NCBI GenBank assembly: GCA_014800245.1
Contig: JAAVGM010000006.1
Coordinates: forward strand, 1-64,000
DNA from: Bacteroidales bacterium
GTDB lineage: Bacteria > Bacteroidota > Bacteroidia > Bacteroidales > Muribaculaceae
Reading direction: 5' to 3'
Length of the DNA stretch: 64,000 bases
The notes beneath the pieces were generated by a model. The model was not told where the DNA came from and ran no database searches. It saw only the letters and a program-made list of their open reading frames with translations. Position 1 is the first letter of the stretch. Every line of letters starts with the position of its first letter. The translations under genes and the position numbers were made by a program. This document shows, piece after piece, positions 36,338-44,343 of the stretch.

Positions 36338-36829
36338 AAAATGGTTAAGAGGATTCTTGTGAATAAATTTAGTTTCCAGAAATCCGATAAAAAGTCAAGT
36401 TCTGTTCAAAAGTCAGGTTCTAAAAATTCAGATACCATTCAAAAGCTAAGTTCTAAAAAATTCAGATACCGATCAGGGGTCAGGTCTTTTTCAATTCATC
36501 TTCATCTGCGGCTATAATTTGTCAAGTAAATCGAATAATTGTTAGCCGGAACAACCACCACAAGCCGAATCCATAAAAACTTGTATGATTATTCTGATGC
36601 AAAAATAATGAATAATTTTTAAATATGCCAAATTTTTATCAAATATTATGAACATTTTTTACATTTAAAATATTTCACCTTACAAAATGTTACACTTTTA
36701 TGCAATATAATGAATTATTTAAAATTTATGCATGAAATATTTAAGCCCTTATTATTTGCGCCAAGAGAAAAAATTTTAAAAAATTCGCATTTTTTTCTTG
36801 AAAAATTTGGAGGATCCAAAAAAAAGTCG
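36338..36829. other. AT-rich intergenic region with a long leader, direct repeats and a promoter
   Basis: About 490 bp without a gene. It holds the presumed leader of the 1503-residue gene, with two imperfect ~36-bp direct repeats (36411-36475, core GTTCTAAAAATTCAGATACC), a TATTTTTG box at 36600-36607 (minus) and strongly AT-rich DNA up to the tRNA promoter. Confidence 0.6.
36600..36607 (-). promoter_or_regulatory. Promoter -7 box (TATTTTTG) for the secreted-protein cluster
   Basis: Perfect TAnnTTTG on the minus strand followed by CATC. It would give an untranslated leader of about 256 nt before the 1503-residue protein. Confidence 0.45.
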
Positions 36830-36837
36830 TAACTTTG
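36830..36837 (+). promoter_or_regulatory. Promoter -7 box (TAACTTTG) of the initiator tRNA
   Basis: Perfect match ending 14 bp before the mature tRNA 5' end; the classic short-leader layout for Bacteroidota tRNA genes. Confidence 0.75.
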
Positions 36838-36851
36838 CATCGTTAAAACAT

Positions 36852-36923
<72 letters not shown>

Positions 36924-36929
36924 CTAATT

Positions 36930-36959
36930 AAGACGCTTTTTCCAAAGCGTCTTTTTTTA
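36930..36959 (+). terminator. Rho-independent terminator of the initiator tRNA
   Basis: AGACGCTTT/AAAGCGTCT stem with a four-base loop followed by seven T, 7 bp after the tRNA. Confidence 0.95.
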
Positions 36960-36965
36960 TATCTA

Positions 36966-37110
36966 ATTGCGTTATCGTTCTGAGAAGATTCCCAAACCAA
37001 TAGGTTTGCTGTTCCTTCCAAAGTCGATGATTTTAAAAAGTTCTGCGAATGTTTTGAGATGCATCTCTCCGTTCTGCGAATAAAAAGTCAACCGGAATCA
37101 GGATAATACA
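36966..37110 (+). repeat. Copy A of a ~145-bp dispersed module
   Basis: Starts GCGTTATCGTTCTGAG, passes through GATAGGTTTGC-like and AGTCGATGATTTTAAAAAG, GTTCTGCGAAT, and ends AACCGGAATCAGGATAAT. It is about 90 percent identical to copy B by eye and resembles copy C. Relative to the frame read in copy B it carries a frameshift near the CCAATAGG segment. Confidence 0.75.
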
Positions 37111-37171
37111 TAATTTTGATTCGCAGAATTGAGTGAATATTCACCAAACTCTCGCAGAAAATTTTAAATAA

Positions 37172-37339
37172 ATGATTATGGAACTGAAAGCTTACGCTTT
37201 AAGGAATTACCACGGAATGACAACTCTTCTCTTAAGGAAGTTAAAGACATCTAAAGAAGTTAAAGACGTCCTTATGTCAGAATTGCGTTATCGTTCTGAG
37301 AGGATTCCAAAAACCGATAGGTTTGCAGTTCCTTCCTAA
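37172..37339 (+). pseudogene. Short open frame ending inside repeat copy B (possible gene remnant)
   Basis: From the ATG at 37172 (or 37178) a 55-codon frame runs MELKAYALRNYHGM ... SELRYRSERIPKTDRFAVPS and stops. Past the TAA the same frame stays open for 29 more codons (VDDFKKFCEC ... SQPESG) to a second stop, and copies A and C encode frameshifted versions of the same text. This looks like a decayed small gene whose 3' part has been copied. No family was recognised. Confidence 0.4.
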
Positions 37340-37470
37340 GTCGATGATTTTAAAAAGTTCTGCGAATGTTTTGAGATGTATCTCTTCGTTCTGCGAATAA
37401 AAAGTCAACCGGAATCAGGATAATATACTCCGTTCTGCGAATAAAAAATCAACCCAAATCAGGATAATAC
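37282..37470 (+). repeat. Copy B of the dispersed module plus a partial extra unit
   Basis: Full module 37282-37427 followed by a truncated second unit (37428-37470) repeating GTTCTGCGAATAAAAA and the ATCAGGATAATAC end. The GxxExxY gene begins 4 bp after this partial unit, so its promoter or leader is made of repeat DNA. Confidence 0.75.
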
Positions 37471-37473
37471 AAA

Positions 37474-37893
37474 ATGGATAAGAAATTAAACGAATTAGGC
37501 TACGCAATTATAGGTGCAGCATTTGAAGTGAGAAAGAATTTAGGCAGGTTCATGTATGAAAAAACTTATGAAAGAGCTTTGCAAATTGAACTCTCTCTAA
37601 GAAATATAAAATGTGAAAACCAAGTGCGTATCCCAATTAATTATAAGGGAGTGGTGATAAGCGATGCATATAAGGTGGATCTTCTTGTTGAAGGAGTTAT
37701 TCCTATAGAACTTAAAACTCTTCCTGAAATGGGGTCAACTGAACTTAGCCAAATATTATCCTACCTTACTTTTGGGAATTTTCAATTAGGATATTTAATA
37801 AATTTCAGGGCTGAAGACTTTATTGCCAAACCAGTCCCTAAAAGCATATGTTTGGATAAGGGAATTTATAGGATAGCAAAATCAGAAATTTGA
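37474..37893 (+). CDS. GxxExxY family protein (PD-(D/E)xK nuclease-like fold)
   Basis: 139 residues. The family name motif is present in variant form: G24-R-F-M-Y-E29-K-T-Y32. A PD-(D/E)xK-like core follows: D69 in YKVDLLVEG and E79-L-K81 in IPIELKT, with the helix STELSQILSYL after it. Function in this widespread Bacteroidota family is not established; the fold suggests DNA binding or cleavage. The gene is embedded between copies of a dispersed repeat, which suggests mobility or repeat-associated activity. Confidence 0.85.
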   Translation: MDKKLNELGYAIIGAAFEVRKNLGRFMYEKTYERALQIELSLRNIKCENQVRIPINYKGVVISDAYKVDLLVEGVIPIELKTLPEMGSTELSQILSYLTFGNFQLGYLINFRAEDFIAKPVPKSICLDKGIYRIAKSEI

Positions 37894-37911
37894 GAATTCT
37901 TTACAAACAAA

Positions 37912-38035
37912 TGTCGTTATCGTTCTGAGAAGATTCCCAAAAACCGATAGGTTTGCAGTTCCTTTCAAAGTCGATGATTTAAAAAAGTTCTGCGAATGTT
38001 TGGTGAATATTCATTAAATTCTGCGATTTAAAAAA
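37912..38035 (+). repeat. Copy C of the dispersed module, diverged at its 3' end
   Basis: Begins GTCGTTATCGTTCTGAG 18 bp past the GxxExxY stop and follows copies A and B to GTTCTGCGAATGTTT, then switches to TGGTGAATATTCATTAAATTCTGCG, resembling the DNA at 37113-37160 after copy A (GAGTGAATATTCACCAAACTC). Copies B and C therefore flank the gene as direct repeats. Confidence 0.7.
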
Positions 38036-38085
38036 TTTCTGAATTAGGAACCGTAGAGTATAATCATTTAAATTAAAAAATATAT

Positions 38086-38739
38086 ATGGAAGTCGTTTAC
38101 GAGGATAATCATATCATTATTGTGAATAAGAAAGCCGGAGAAATCGTGCAGGGCGACAAAACCGGCGACACTCCCCTTTCCGAAATGGTGAAGGAATATA
38201 TTAAGGAGAAATATCATAAACCGGGGAATGTATTCTGCGGTGTGGTCCATCGTATCGATCGCCCTGTGGAGGGTCTCGTGATCTTTGCCCGTACATCGAA
38301 GGCTCTTGAACGCCTCAACCGTATGCTGCGCGATGGCGAGATTCATAAGACCTACCACGCTCTTGTGGAGGGAAAGGTGACGGAGGATTCGGGAGAATTG
38401 GAGAATTACCTCGTCTCGGATGGAAGAATCAACAAGACTTTCATTGCCAAAGCATCCACGCCGGGAGCAAAACTATCCAAACTCCGTTATCGCACTCTTG
38501 CCGTCGGCGATCGCTATTCTCTTCTTGAGATAAATCTACTCACGGGCCGCAAGCATCAGATACGCTGCCAGCTGTCGGGCATTGGTCATCCTATAAAAGG
38601 GGATCTCAAATATGGGTCAAAGCGCAGCAATCCTAATGGCGGCATCTCTCTGCAGGCTCATAAGATTGAATTTATCCATCCGGTTTCGAAGGAACAAATA
38701 TCTATTGAGCTGCCGGAAATCAACAATCCCATTACTTAA
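38086..38739 (+). CDS. RluA-family 23S rRNA/tRNA pseudouridine synthase
   Basis: 217 residues, without an S4 domain. It isomerises uridine to pseudouridine in structured RNA. The catalytic motif reads HRIDRPVEG with D58 as the nucleophile, followed by GRKHQIRCQLS, the second RluA signature. The specific target cannot be assigned. An inverted-repeat terminator and a palindromic element follow. Confidence 0.9.
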   Translation: MEVVYEDNHIIIVNKKAGEIVQGDKTGDTPLSEMVKEYIKEKYHKPGNVFCGVVHRIDRPVEGLVIFARTSKALERLNRMLRDGEIHKTYHALVEGKVTEDSGELENYLVSDGRINKTFIAKASTPGAKLSKLRYRTLAVGDRYSLLEINLLTGRKHQIRCQLSGIGHPIKGDLKYGSKRSNPNGGISLQAHKIEFIHPVSKEQISIELPEINNPIT

Positions 38740-38805
38740 CTTTTGCAGGGCAAAAGTTAAGAGATATAAGTTGGAGGTTTATAAGTTGTAAGAAAAAGTT
38801 ATAAG

Positions 38806-39155
38806 TATAGGATGGATAAAGAAAAGGTCCGTACGCAGGATCGCCTTACGGCGTTTTTACGCAAGATTTAAGCAGATTGAACGGGGATTTTTATATAGAT
38901 ATTTATATATATGGGAGCATAGTAAAAAGCAGATAGTTCTGACCTACCGGTCAGCGGAGATCTGAGCAGGACACATACGAATGAAAGGTCTGCTCCCATC
39001 TGCCAAGACCGACAGGTCTAATCTGCTTTTATCTTATAGATAATCTTGGAGTAAGTAAAAAAATCTACGCTTTATCTGCTCAAATCCTGCGCAATAAAAA
39101 GCAACGCTTTGATCCTGCGTACGGACTTTTCATTAATCCAATGGGGATTTTTGAG
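38806..39155. repeat. MITE-like imperfect palindrome of about 350 bp
   Basis: Left arm (38806-38890) contains GGATAAAGAAAAGGTCCGTACGCAGGATC, GCGTTTTTACGCAAGATTTAAGCAGAT; the right arm (39040-39155) carries the reverse complements. A shorter AAAGCAGAT/ATCTGCTTTT pair (38935 and 39015) and a GGTCAG/GACAGG-rich centre nest inside. No coding potential was seen. The structure suggests a non-autonomous mobile element or a long extended hairpin between two convergent genes. Confidence 0.6.
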
Positions 39156-39170
39156 GATATGCATAAAAGC

Positions 39171-39245
39171 TATAAGTTAGAAAGGTTATAAGTTTTAAGA
39201 TTGGTTTTATCCATCTCTTAAAACTTATAACCTTTCTAACTTATA
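39171..39245. terminator. 30-bp perfect inverted repeat between convergent genes (bidirectional terminator or repeat)
   Basis: Arms 39171-39200 and 39216-39245 are exact reverse complements with a 15-nt spacer, built from TTATAAGTTT-type repeat units. It lies just before the transketolase stop and well after the pseudouridine synthase, so it can form a strong hairpin in either transcript. Confidence 0.75.
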
Positions 39246-39273
39246 ACCGCTCAGCATTCAGAGCTGAGTAAAT

Positions 39274-41298
39274 TTATTTTCCAAGAAACGCCTTGATCTT
39301 GCCAAGCACTGTCGGCACATTATAGCCGAATTTCTCATCAAGCACCTTTGCGGGCGCAGAAGCACCGAAGCGCTCCATACCTACCACCTCAAAGTCGCCT
39401 TTCATGATGGGATACATCGTTGCGGGCAGACCGGATGAGAGTGCGAAAATCTTTACGCCATCGGGCAGCAACGCTTTCTGATAAGCTTCGTCCTGTGCCT
39501 TGAACAGACCGATTGAAGGAACTGAAAGCACACGCGCTTTCACACCCTCCTTAGCCAACTCCTCAGCGGAATGAACCAGAAGAGCCACATCGCTGCCGTT
39601 GCCCACAAGCACAATCTCCGGATTCTCTACATCATACACTGCATATCCTCCGCGCAATGCTTTCTTAGCTTCCTCGCGACGATTTTCGCCGGAAAGATCT
39701 TCAAGGTTCTGGCGAGAGAAAATCAGCACAGTAGGAGTAGAGAGATTCTCCATAGCCAACTGATAGCAAGCTATAGTCTCTGCAGCATCGGCCGGGCGCA
39801 ACACAAGCACTGAGGGCTTGCCGCTGAAATTGGAGATCTGCTCCATCAAACGAATCTGTGCCTCCTGCTCGATAGGCTCATGTGTGGGTCCATCCTCTCC
39901 TACACGGAATGAATCATGAGTGTAGATGTATTTCACGGGAAGCTCCATAAGTGCCGCCATACGGATTGCCGGCTTCATATAGTCGCTGAACACAAAGAAT
40001 GTGCCGCAAGCCCCCAACATTCCGCCATGAAGCACGATACCATTGATTATACATGCCATCGTAAGCTCTGCCACTCCTGCATGAAGGAAGCCTCCTGCGA
40101 AATTATCTTTTGTTATAGAGCCTGTCTTCTTCAACCATCCGTCGGTCTTGTCGGAGTTGGCAAGGTCGGCACTCGATACGATCATATTCCCTATATGGTC
40201 GGCAAGATAGCCAAGCACATTAGCGGAAGCAGCACGGCTTGCCATTCCGGGTTTGAGATCGATAGCATTCCAATCGATATTGGGGAGCTTCAAATCAATA
40301 TAATCCTGAAGAGTCTGTGCAAGCTCGGGATTCTTCTCAGCCCATTCGCGATATTCCTCACGACGCTTTGCCACAATCTTCTTCAACTCTTCGCGACGCT
40401 CCTCATAGAGTTTCTTCACATCCTCACGGATGATCCAAACATTCTCGGGATCACCGCCAAGATTCTTTACAGTTGCCTCTATATCCGCACCGGCGGCAGA
40501 AAGCGGCTGACCATGAGTGGAGACAGCACCCTCCATTGAAGATCCGTCCTTCCCTACCACCTTACGCGCCATCACTGTGCGTCCGATGATAAGCGTAGGC
40601 TTCTCTTTCTCCTCGATTGCTACCTGCAATGCGCCGGCCATAGCCAACGGATCGCAGCCGTCAACTTCAAGAACATTCCATCCCCAAGCACGATATTTGG
40701 CAGCTGTATCCTCGCCGGTCACATCTTCCACGCGAGTGGAGAGCTGAACCTCATTGGCATCATAGAACATGATAAGGTTGTGGAGACCGAGCAAACCGGC
40801 TAAGCGGCCCGCGCCCTGGGAAATCTCCTCCTGGATACCGCCATCGGAAATGAATGCGTAGGTCTTATGCGCAACAACTTCGCCGAAACGGGCAGCAAGG
40901 TAACGCTCCGCAATAGCAGCACCTACTGCCATCACATGCCCCTGTCCGAGCGGACCGGAAGCATTCTCTATACCTCTTACAATATCAACCTCAGGATGAC
41001 CGGGAGTCACGCTCTCCCACTGACGGAAATTCTGAAGATCCTCCATTGTGTATTTGCCACAAAGGGCGAGCACACTATAAAGCATCGGCGACATATGTCC
41101 CGGATCAAGGAAGAAGCGGTCGCGAGCGAACCATTTCGGATCTTCGGGATCATACACCAGAAAACCGGAATAAAGCACATTGATAAAATCAGCCGCGCCC
41201 ATTGCGCCGCCCGGATGACCGGACTTGGCTTTCTCGACCATCTCAGCTATGAGAACGCGAAGATTGTCGGCAGCCTCATTCATTACTTTTACGTTCAT
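39274..41298 (-). CDS. tkt: Transketolase
   Basis: 674 residues, full length. A thiamine diphosphate enzyme transferring two-carbon units in the non-oxidative pentose phosphate pathway. Seen: GHPGGAMGAADF at the N-terminus, a TPP-binding segment with SDGGIQEEISQGAG (around 150), the pyrimidine domain with GGMLGACGTFFVFSDYMKPAIR, and THDSFRVGEDGPTHEPIEQ (around 455-475), which carries substrate-binding residues. It reads leftward after an MFS permease from which it is separated by a terminator. Confidence 0.95.
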   Translation of the reverse strand: MNVKVMNEAADNLRVLIAEMVEKAKSGHPGGAMGAADFINVLYSGFLVYDPEDPKWFARDRFFLDPGHMSPMLYSVLALCGKYTMEDLQNFRQWESVTPGHPEVDIVRGIENASGPLGQGHVMAVGAAIAERYLAARFGEVVAHKTYAFISDGGIQEEISQGAGRLAGLLGLHNLIMFYDANEVQLSTRVEDVTGEDTAAKYRAWGWNVLEVDGCDPLAMAGALQVAIEEKEKPTLIIGRTVMARKVVGKDGSSMEGAVSTHGQPLSAAGADIEATVKNLGGDPENVWIIREDVKKLYEERREELKKIVAKRREEYREWAEKNPELAQTLQDYIDLKLPNIDWNAIDLKPGMASRAASANVLGYLADHIGNMIVSSADLANSDKTDGWLKKTGSITKDNFAGGFLHAGVAELTMACIINGIVLHGGMLGACGTFFVFSDYMKPAIRMAALMELPVKYIYTHDSFRVGEDGPTHEPIEQEAQIRLMEQISNFSGKPSVLVLRPADAAETIACYQLAMENLSTPTVLIFSRQNLEDLSGENRREEAKKALRGGYAVYDVENPEIVLVGNGSDVALLVHSAEELAKEGVKARVLSVPSIGLFKAQDEAYQKALLPDGVKIFALSSGLPATMYPIMKGDFEVVGMERFGASAPAKVLDEKFGYNVPTVLGKIKAFLGK

Positions 41299-41344
41299 TG
41301 GAACAGAATGTTATTGTGTTGTTTAGTTCTCTATATCAAATTAA

Positions 41345-41379
41345 ACGCTCCCGGGAACTATTAACATTCCCCGGAGCGT
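41345..41379 (-). terminator. Terminator hairpin between the MFS permease and transketolase genes
   Basis: ACGCTCC/GGAGCGT with further CGGG/CCCG pairing, about 20 bp past the permease stop; followed on the minus strand by TTTAATTTGAT. Confidence 0.7.
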
Positions 41380-41395
41380 GTATATTTCATAAGAA

Positions 41396-42745
41396 TCAAA
41401 GAGCATCGAACACCTCTTCATCCACAGGAATATCCTTATTGACATTCTTGCAGCCCACGAGGGCATAGAAGAGAAGATAGCCGAGCATTGCCACTACGAG
41501 CCAATAGCTCTCCATATAGCCGACATTGTCGGCGATCCAGTTCTGGATCAGAGGCATCACACCACCACCGACTACCATCATCATGAAGATACCGGAAGCC
41601 TGAGCCGTGTATTTGCCGAGACCCTCAACAGCAAGGTTGAAGATACCGCCCCACATCACTGATGTGCAGAGACCGCAGAGCACGAAAAGAAGAGCCTTGA
41701 AGGGAACCTCCACCAGCTCGAAGCCGGCACCTGCTGCGTAAGCGGGCATTTTGATAACAACTTCCGAGGGAAGGAAAATTGCTACAATGATAAGCACGAT
41801 GGCCGCGAAAGATACGCAGATGAGCTGTGTGCGGCTTGAAACCTTTCCTGAGATAAAGCTTGAAATGAGACGGCCACACAACATAAGGAGCCAATATACT
41901 GCTGCCACACCACCGGCTACAGCTGCAGATCCTGTTTCATTGGTCAGATAGAAGATAAGCACGCCGGGGATACCGATCTCAATACCTACATAGAAGAAGA
42001 TACCGATAACGCCGAGAACTGTATGACGGAAGTTCCAAGGGCTGTGTTTCTGCTTTTCAGCAGGTGCATTGGAAGTCTTGCGAAGATGAGGCTCGGGGAT
42101 TGAAACCGCAGAGATGATAATGAATGCCAATACGAAGATTGCCATCGCAATGTAAAGCAGAGGAGCGACGCTGCTGATGGTGGTGGATTTTGAGATCTCA
42201 CCGATGAGCATACCCACGAAGAGCGGAGTCAATGTTCCGGCAAGAGAGTTAAGCGAGCCGCCGGCCTGCACGAGCTGGTTACCCTTGTTGCCACCGCCAC
42301 CAAGAAGATTGAGCATCGGGTTGACAACGGTGTTGAGCATACATACGCAGAAACCGCAGACGAATGCACCAAGGAGATAGATGAGGAAGTTGAGAGTAAC
42401 AACCTGCTCGCCTACTGAGAAGACACCTGTCTCAGCGCCTACGATGCCTGAAAGCCACTGAAGGAAGATACCGACGATACCTACGCCGATGGCCCAGAGA
42501 GAAGTTTTCTTATATCCAATCTTGAGGAGAAGATTACCTGCCGGAATACCCATGAAAAGGTAGGCAAGGAAGTTCATCATGTTACCGAGCATTCCCGACC
42601 ATTCGTAATTCTGTTTCCAGATTGTGCCGAGAGGTGCAGCAAGGTTTGTCACAAAAGAGATCATCGCAAACAGAAAGAACATCGCAATGATTGCGACCAT
42701 CTTCCCGTTAGATCCCTGATTCGGGGTTGATTTTGTTTTGGTCAT
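41396..42745 (-). CDS. MFS transporter, FHS/sugar-proton symporter type
   Basis: 449 residues with about twelve hydrophobic segments. The N-terminal part (MFFLFAMISFVTNLAAPLG, FLAYLFMGIPAGNLLLKIGYKKT) resembles FucP-like fucose/glucose-galactose permeases, while the mid-loop and ending differ. Probably an inner-membrane proton-linked sugar importer; substrate not readable. It is upstream of transketolase and downstream of the yggS-type gene, all leftward but with a terminator before tkt. Confidence 0.85.
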   Translation of the reverse strand: MTKTKSTPNQGSNGKMVAIIAMFFLFAMISFVTNLAAPLGTIWKQNYEWSGMLGNMMNFLAYLFMGIPAGNLLLKIGYKKTSLWAIGVGIVGIFLQWLSGIVGAETGVFSVGEQVVTLNFLIYLLGAFVCGFCVCMLNTVVNPMLNLLGGGGNKGNQLVQAGGSLNSLAGTLTPLFVGMLIGEISKSTTISSVAPLLYIAMAIFVLAFIIISAVSIPEPHLRKTSNAPAEKQKHSPWNFRHTVLGVIGIFFYVGIEIGIPGVLIFYLTNETGSAAVAGGVAAVYWLLMLCGRLISSFISGKVSSRTQLICVSFAAIVLIIVAIFLPSEVVIKMPAYAAGAGFELVEVPFKALLFVLCGLCTSVMWGGIFNLAVEGLGKYTAQASGIFMMMVVGGGVMPLIQNWIADNVGYMESYWLVVAMLGYLLFYALVGCKNVNKDIPVDEEVFDAL

Positions 42746-42799
42746 AATTGTTAAATTTGTAGATTTTTTTAGGTCTTTGTTAATTGTAAAAATTTCAAG

Positions 42800-43465
42800 T
42801 TATTCACGGTTTCCGAAGATCATGCTCCCGATCCTTACGATTGTTGCACCCTCCTCCACGGCTATCGGCCAATCATGGCTCATACCCATTGAAATCGTGT
42901 CGAATCCTCGCAACGCAAGAGAATCATCTCCGGCTATCTCCCGGAACACTCTTGCAATCTCGGCAAAATCAGCGCGGACACGATTGTCGTCGTCGGTGTT
43001 GCTTGCCATCCCCATCACTCCGGAGATATGAGTGTTGGTCAGAGTCTCAAACTTGCGCTCCTTAAAATAGGAAAGAAGTTCTTCAGGAAGGAAACCGAAT
43101 TTTGTTTCCTCGCGAGCCACATGAAGCTGCATCAGCACCTTGGTGACAACACCGGCCTTACGGCTCTCCGCATCTATAAGATTGAGCAGACGTTCGGAAT
43201 CGACGCTCTCGATGAGGGCTGTCTTTCCGATGAGCTGCTTCACCTTGTTGGTCTGCAAATGACCGATGAAATGCCAGTCTATATCCGAGGGGAGCTGCGG
43301 AATCTTTTCCAACAGTTCTTGAACCCGGCTCTCGCCGAAGCAACGCTGCCCGGCATCATAAGCCTCGCGGATAGACGCCGCAGGGTGAAACTTAGAGACA
43401 GCGCAAAGCCTCACCCCTGCCGGGAGCTCCTGACGCAATCTTATTATTTCTGATGCTACACTCAT
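42800..43465 (-). CDS. YggS-family pyridoxal phosphate homeostasis protein
   Basis: 221 residues, an alanine-racemase N-terminal-like barrel that binds PLP. The Schiff-base lysine is in LCAVSKFHPA near residue 26, and WHFIGHLQTNKVK and SMGMSHDWPIAVEEGATIVRIGSMIFG are the family signatures. It keeps PLP levels balanced in other bacteria; no catalytic reaction is known. It follows the DUF4494 gene by 22 bp. Confidence 0.93.
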   Translation of the reverse strand: MSVASEIIRLRQELPAGVRLCAVSKFHPAASIREAYDAGQRCFGESRVQELLEKIPQLPSDIDWHFIGHLQTNKVKQLIGKTALIESVDSERLLNLIDAESRKAGVVTKVLMQLHVAREETKFGFLPEELLSYFKERKFETLTNTHISGVMGMASNTDDDNRVRADFAEIARVFREIAGDDSLALRGFDTISMGMSHDWPIAVEEGATIVRIGSMIFGNRE

Positions 43466-43487
43466 ATCAAATCATTTTTTTGCTTTA

Positions 43488-43925
43488 TTATTTCCCCGAC
43501 AAATCAGCAGGGAAGACATCCATCAACATTGTCTCTGTGATTGATGCTATCTCATAATCTCCCAAAGTGCCTGCCATCCCATCTTTGAAGTTTTTCAACG
43601 CATCTTCGAAATCAGCGGCCTGCACGAGGATAAGATTCGACGTTTTCTTCTCAGCTCCGGTCTTCTCATCAAGAGTGATGAAATTCACCTTCACCTGATA
43701 ATAGCGGTCGCCTCCCTCATTAAAGAAGATTTCAGCAATCTTTGTCTTCTTTTCAGAAGAGATGGAATATTCTCCGGAGATGAAAGGCTTCATCTCATCC
43801 ATGATACGGGCTTCCGCCTCGGTGAAAGTGAGTGCATCCACGAGGTAAGGCTCATTCACCTTCTTCACCACACCATTCTCCATCATCTTGTCGTATCTGA
43901 CCTTGCATTCAAACCAAAGCGCCAT
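43488..43925 (-). CDS. DUF4494 family protein
   Basis: 145 residues, cytoplasmic. The sequence follows the Bacteroidota DUF4494 pattern: MALWFECKVRYDK at the start, then EPYLVDALTFTEAEARI and a C-terminal KTSNLILVQAADFEDAL segment. Function unknown. Co-directional and closely spaced with yggS, as commonly found in this phylum. A TAACTTTG promoter lies 85 bp upstream. Confidence 0.9.
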   Translation of the reverse strand: MALWFECKVRYDKMMENGVVKKVNEPYLVDALTFTEAEARIMDEMKPFISGEYSISSEKKTKIAEIFFNEGGDRYYQVKVNFITLDEKTGAEKKTSNLILVQAADFEDALKNFKDGMAGTLGDYEIASITETMLMDVFPADLSGK

Positions 43926-44009
43926 ATTCTTTCTTAGATTTTTATATGGTTCCCTATCCTTTAAGGGAAATTTTCTGTTATTTTTATTATGTTACAAACG
44001 TAATTACTG

Positions 44010-44017
44010 CAAAGTTA
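44010..44017 (-). promoter_or_regulatory. Promoter -7 box (TAACTTTG) for DUF4494-yggS
   Basis: Perfect TAnnTTTG on the minus strand, 85 bp before the DUF4494 ATG and within the divergent region shared with DUF4492-cydAB. Confidence 0.6.
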
Positions 44018-44081
44018 ATCAAAATTTACTTGATATTTTCTTTTAAATTCTATTTTTTTGTTAATTTCGCTATATGAAGTT

Positions 44082-44297
44082 ATGAAAAATATGGATTTAT
44101 TAAAGAAAATATGGTTTTTCTATCGCGACGGCTTCCGAGAGATGACCGTCGGAAAAACACTATGGGTTATAATCCTGGTGAAGATTTTCATCTTCTTTGT
44201 GGTGATAAAGCTTCTATTCTTCCCCAATATCCTCTCGCGTGATTATGATTCCGATTCCGCAAGAGCCGAACATGTAAGAAAGGAGCTGACGAAATAA
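44082..44297 (+). CDS. DUF4492 small membrane protein of the cytochrome bd locus
   Basis: 71 residues from the ATG at 44082; a TTG at 44058 is less likely. One hydrophobic segment (LWVIILVKIFIFFVVIKLLFF, trimmed) follows an amphipathic RDGFREMT stretch. DUF4492 proteins occur directly before cydA in Bacteroidota and are thought to be a small accessory subunit or assembly factor, comparable in position to CydX; this is inference. A TAATTTCG near-match promoter lies just upstream. Confidence 0.85.
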   Translation: MKNMDLLKKIWFFYRDGFREMTVGKTLWVIILVKIFIFFVVIKLLFFPNILSRDYDSDSARAEHVRKELTK

Positions 44298-44343
44298 TTC
44301 AAAATGCATAATTCGAAATAATAATTATAAAAATCAAAAAACT

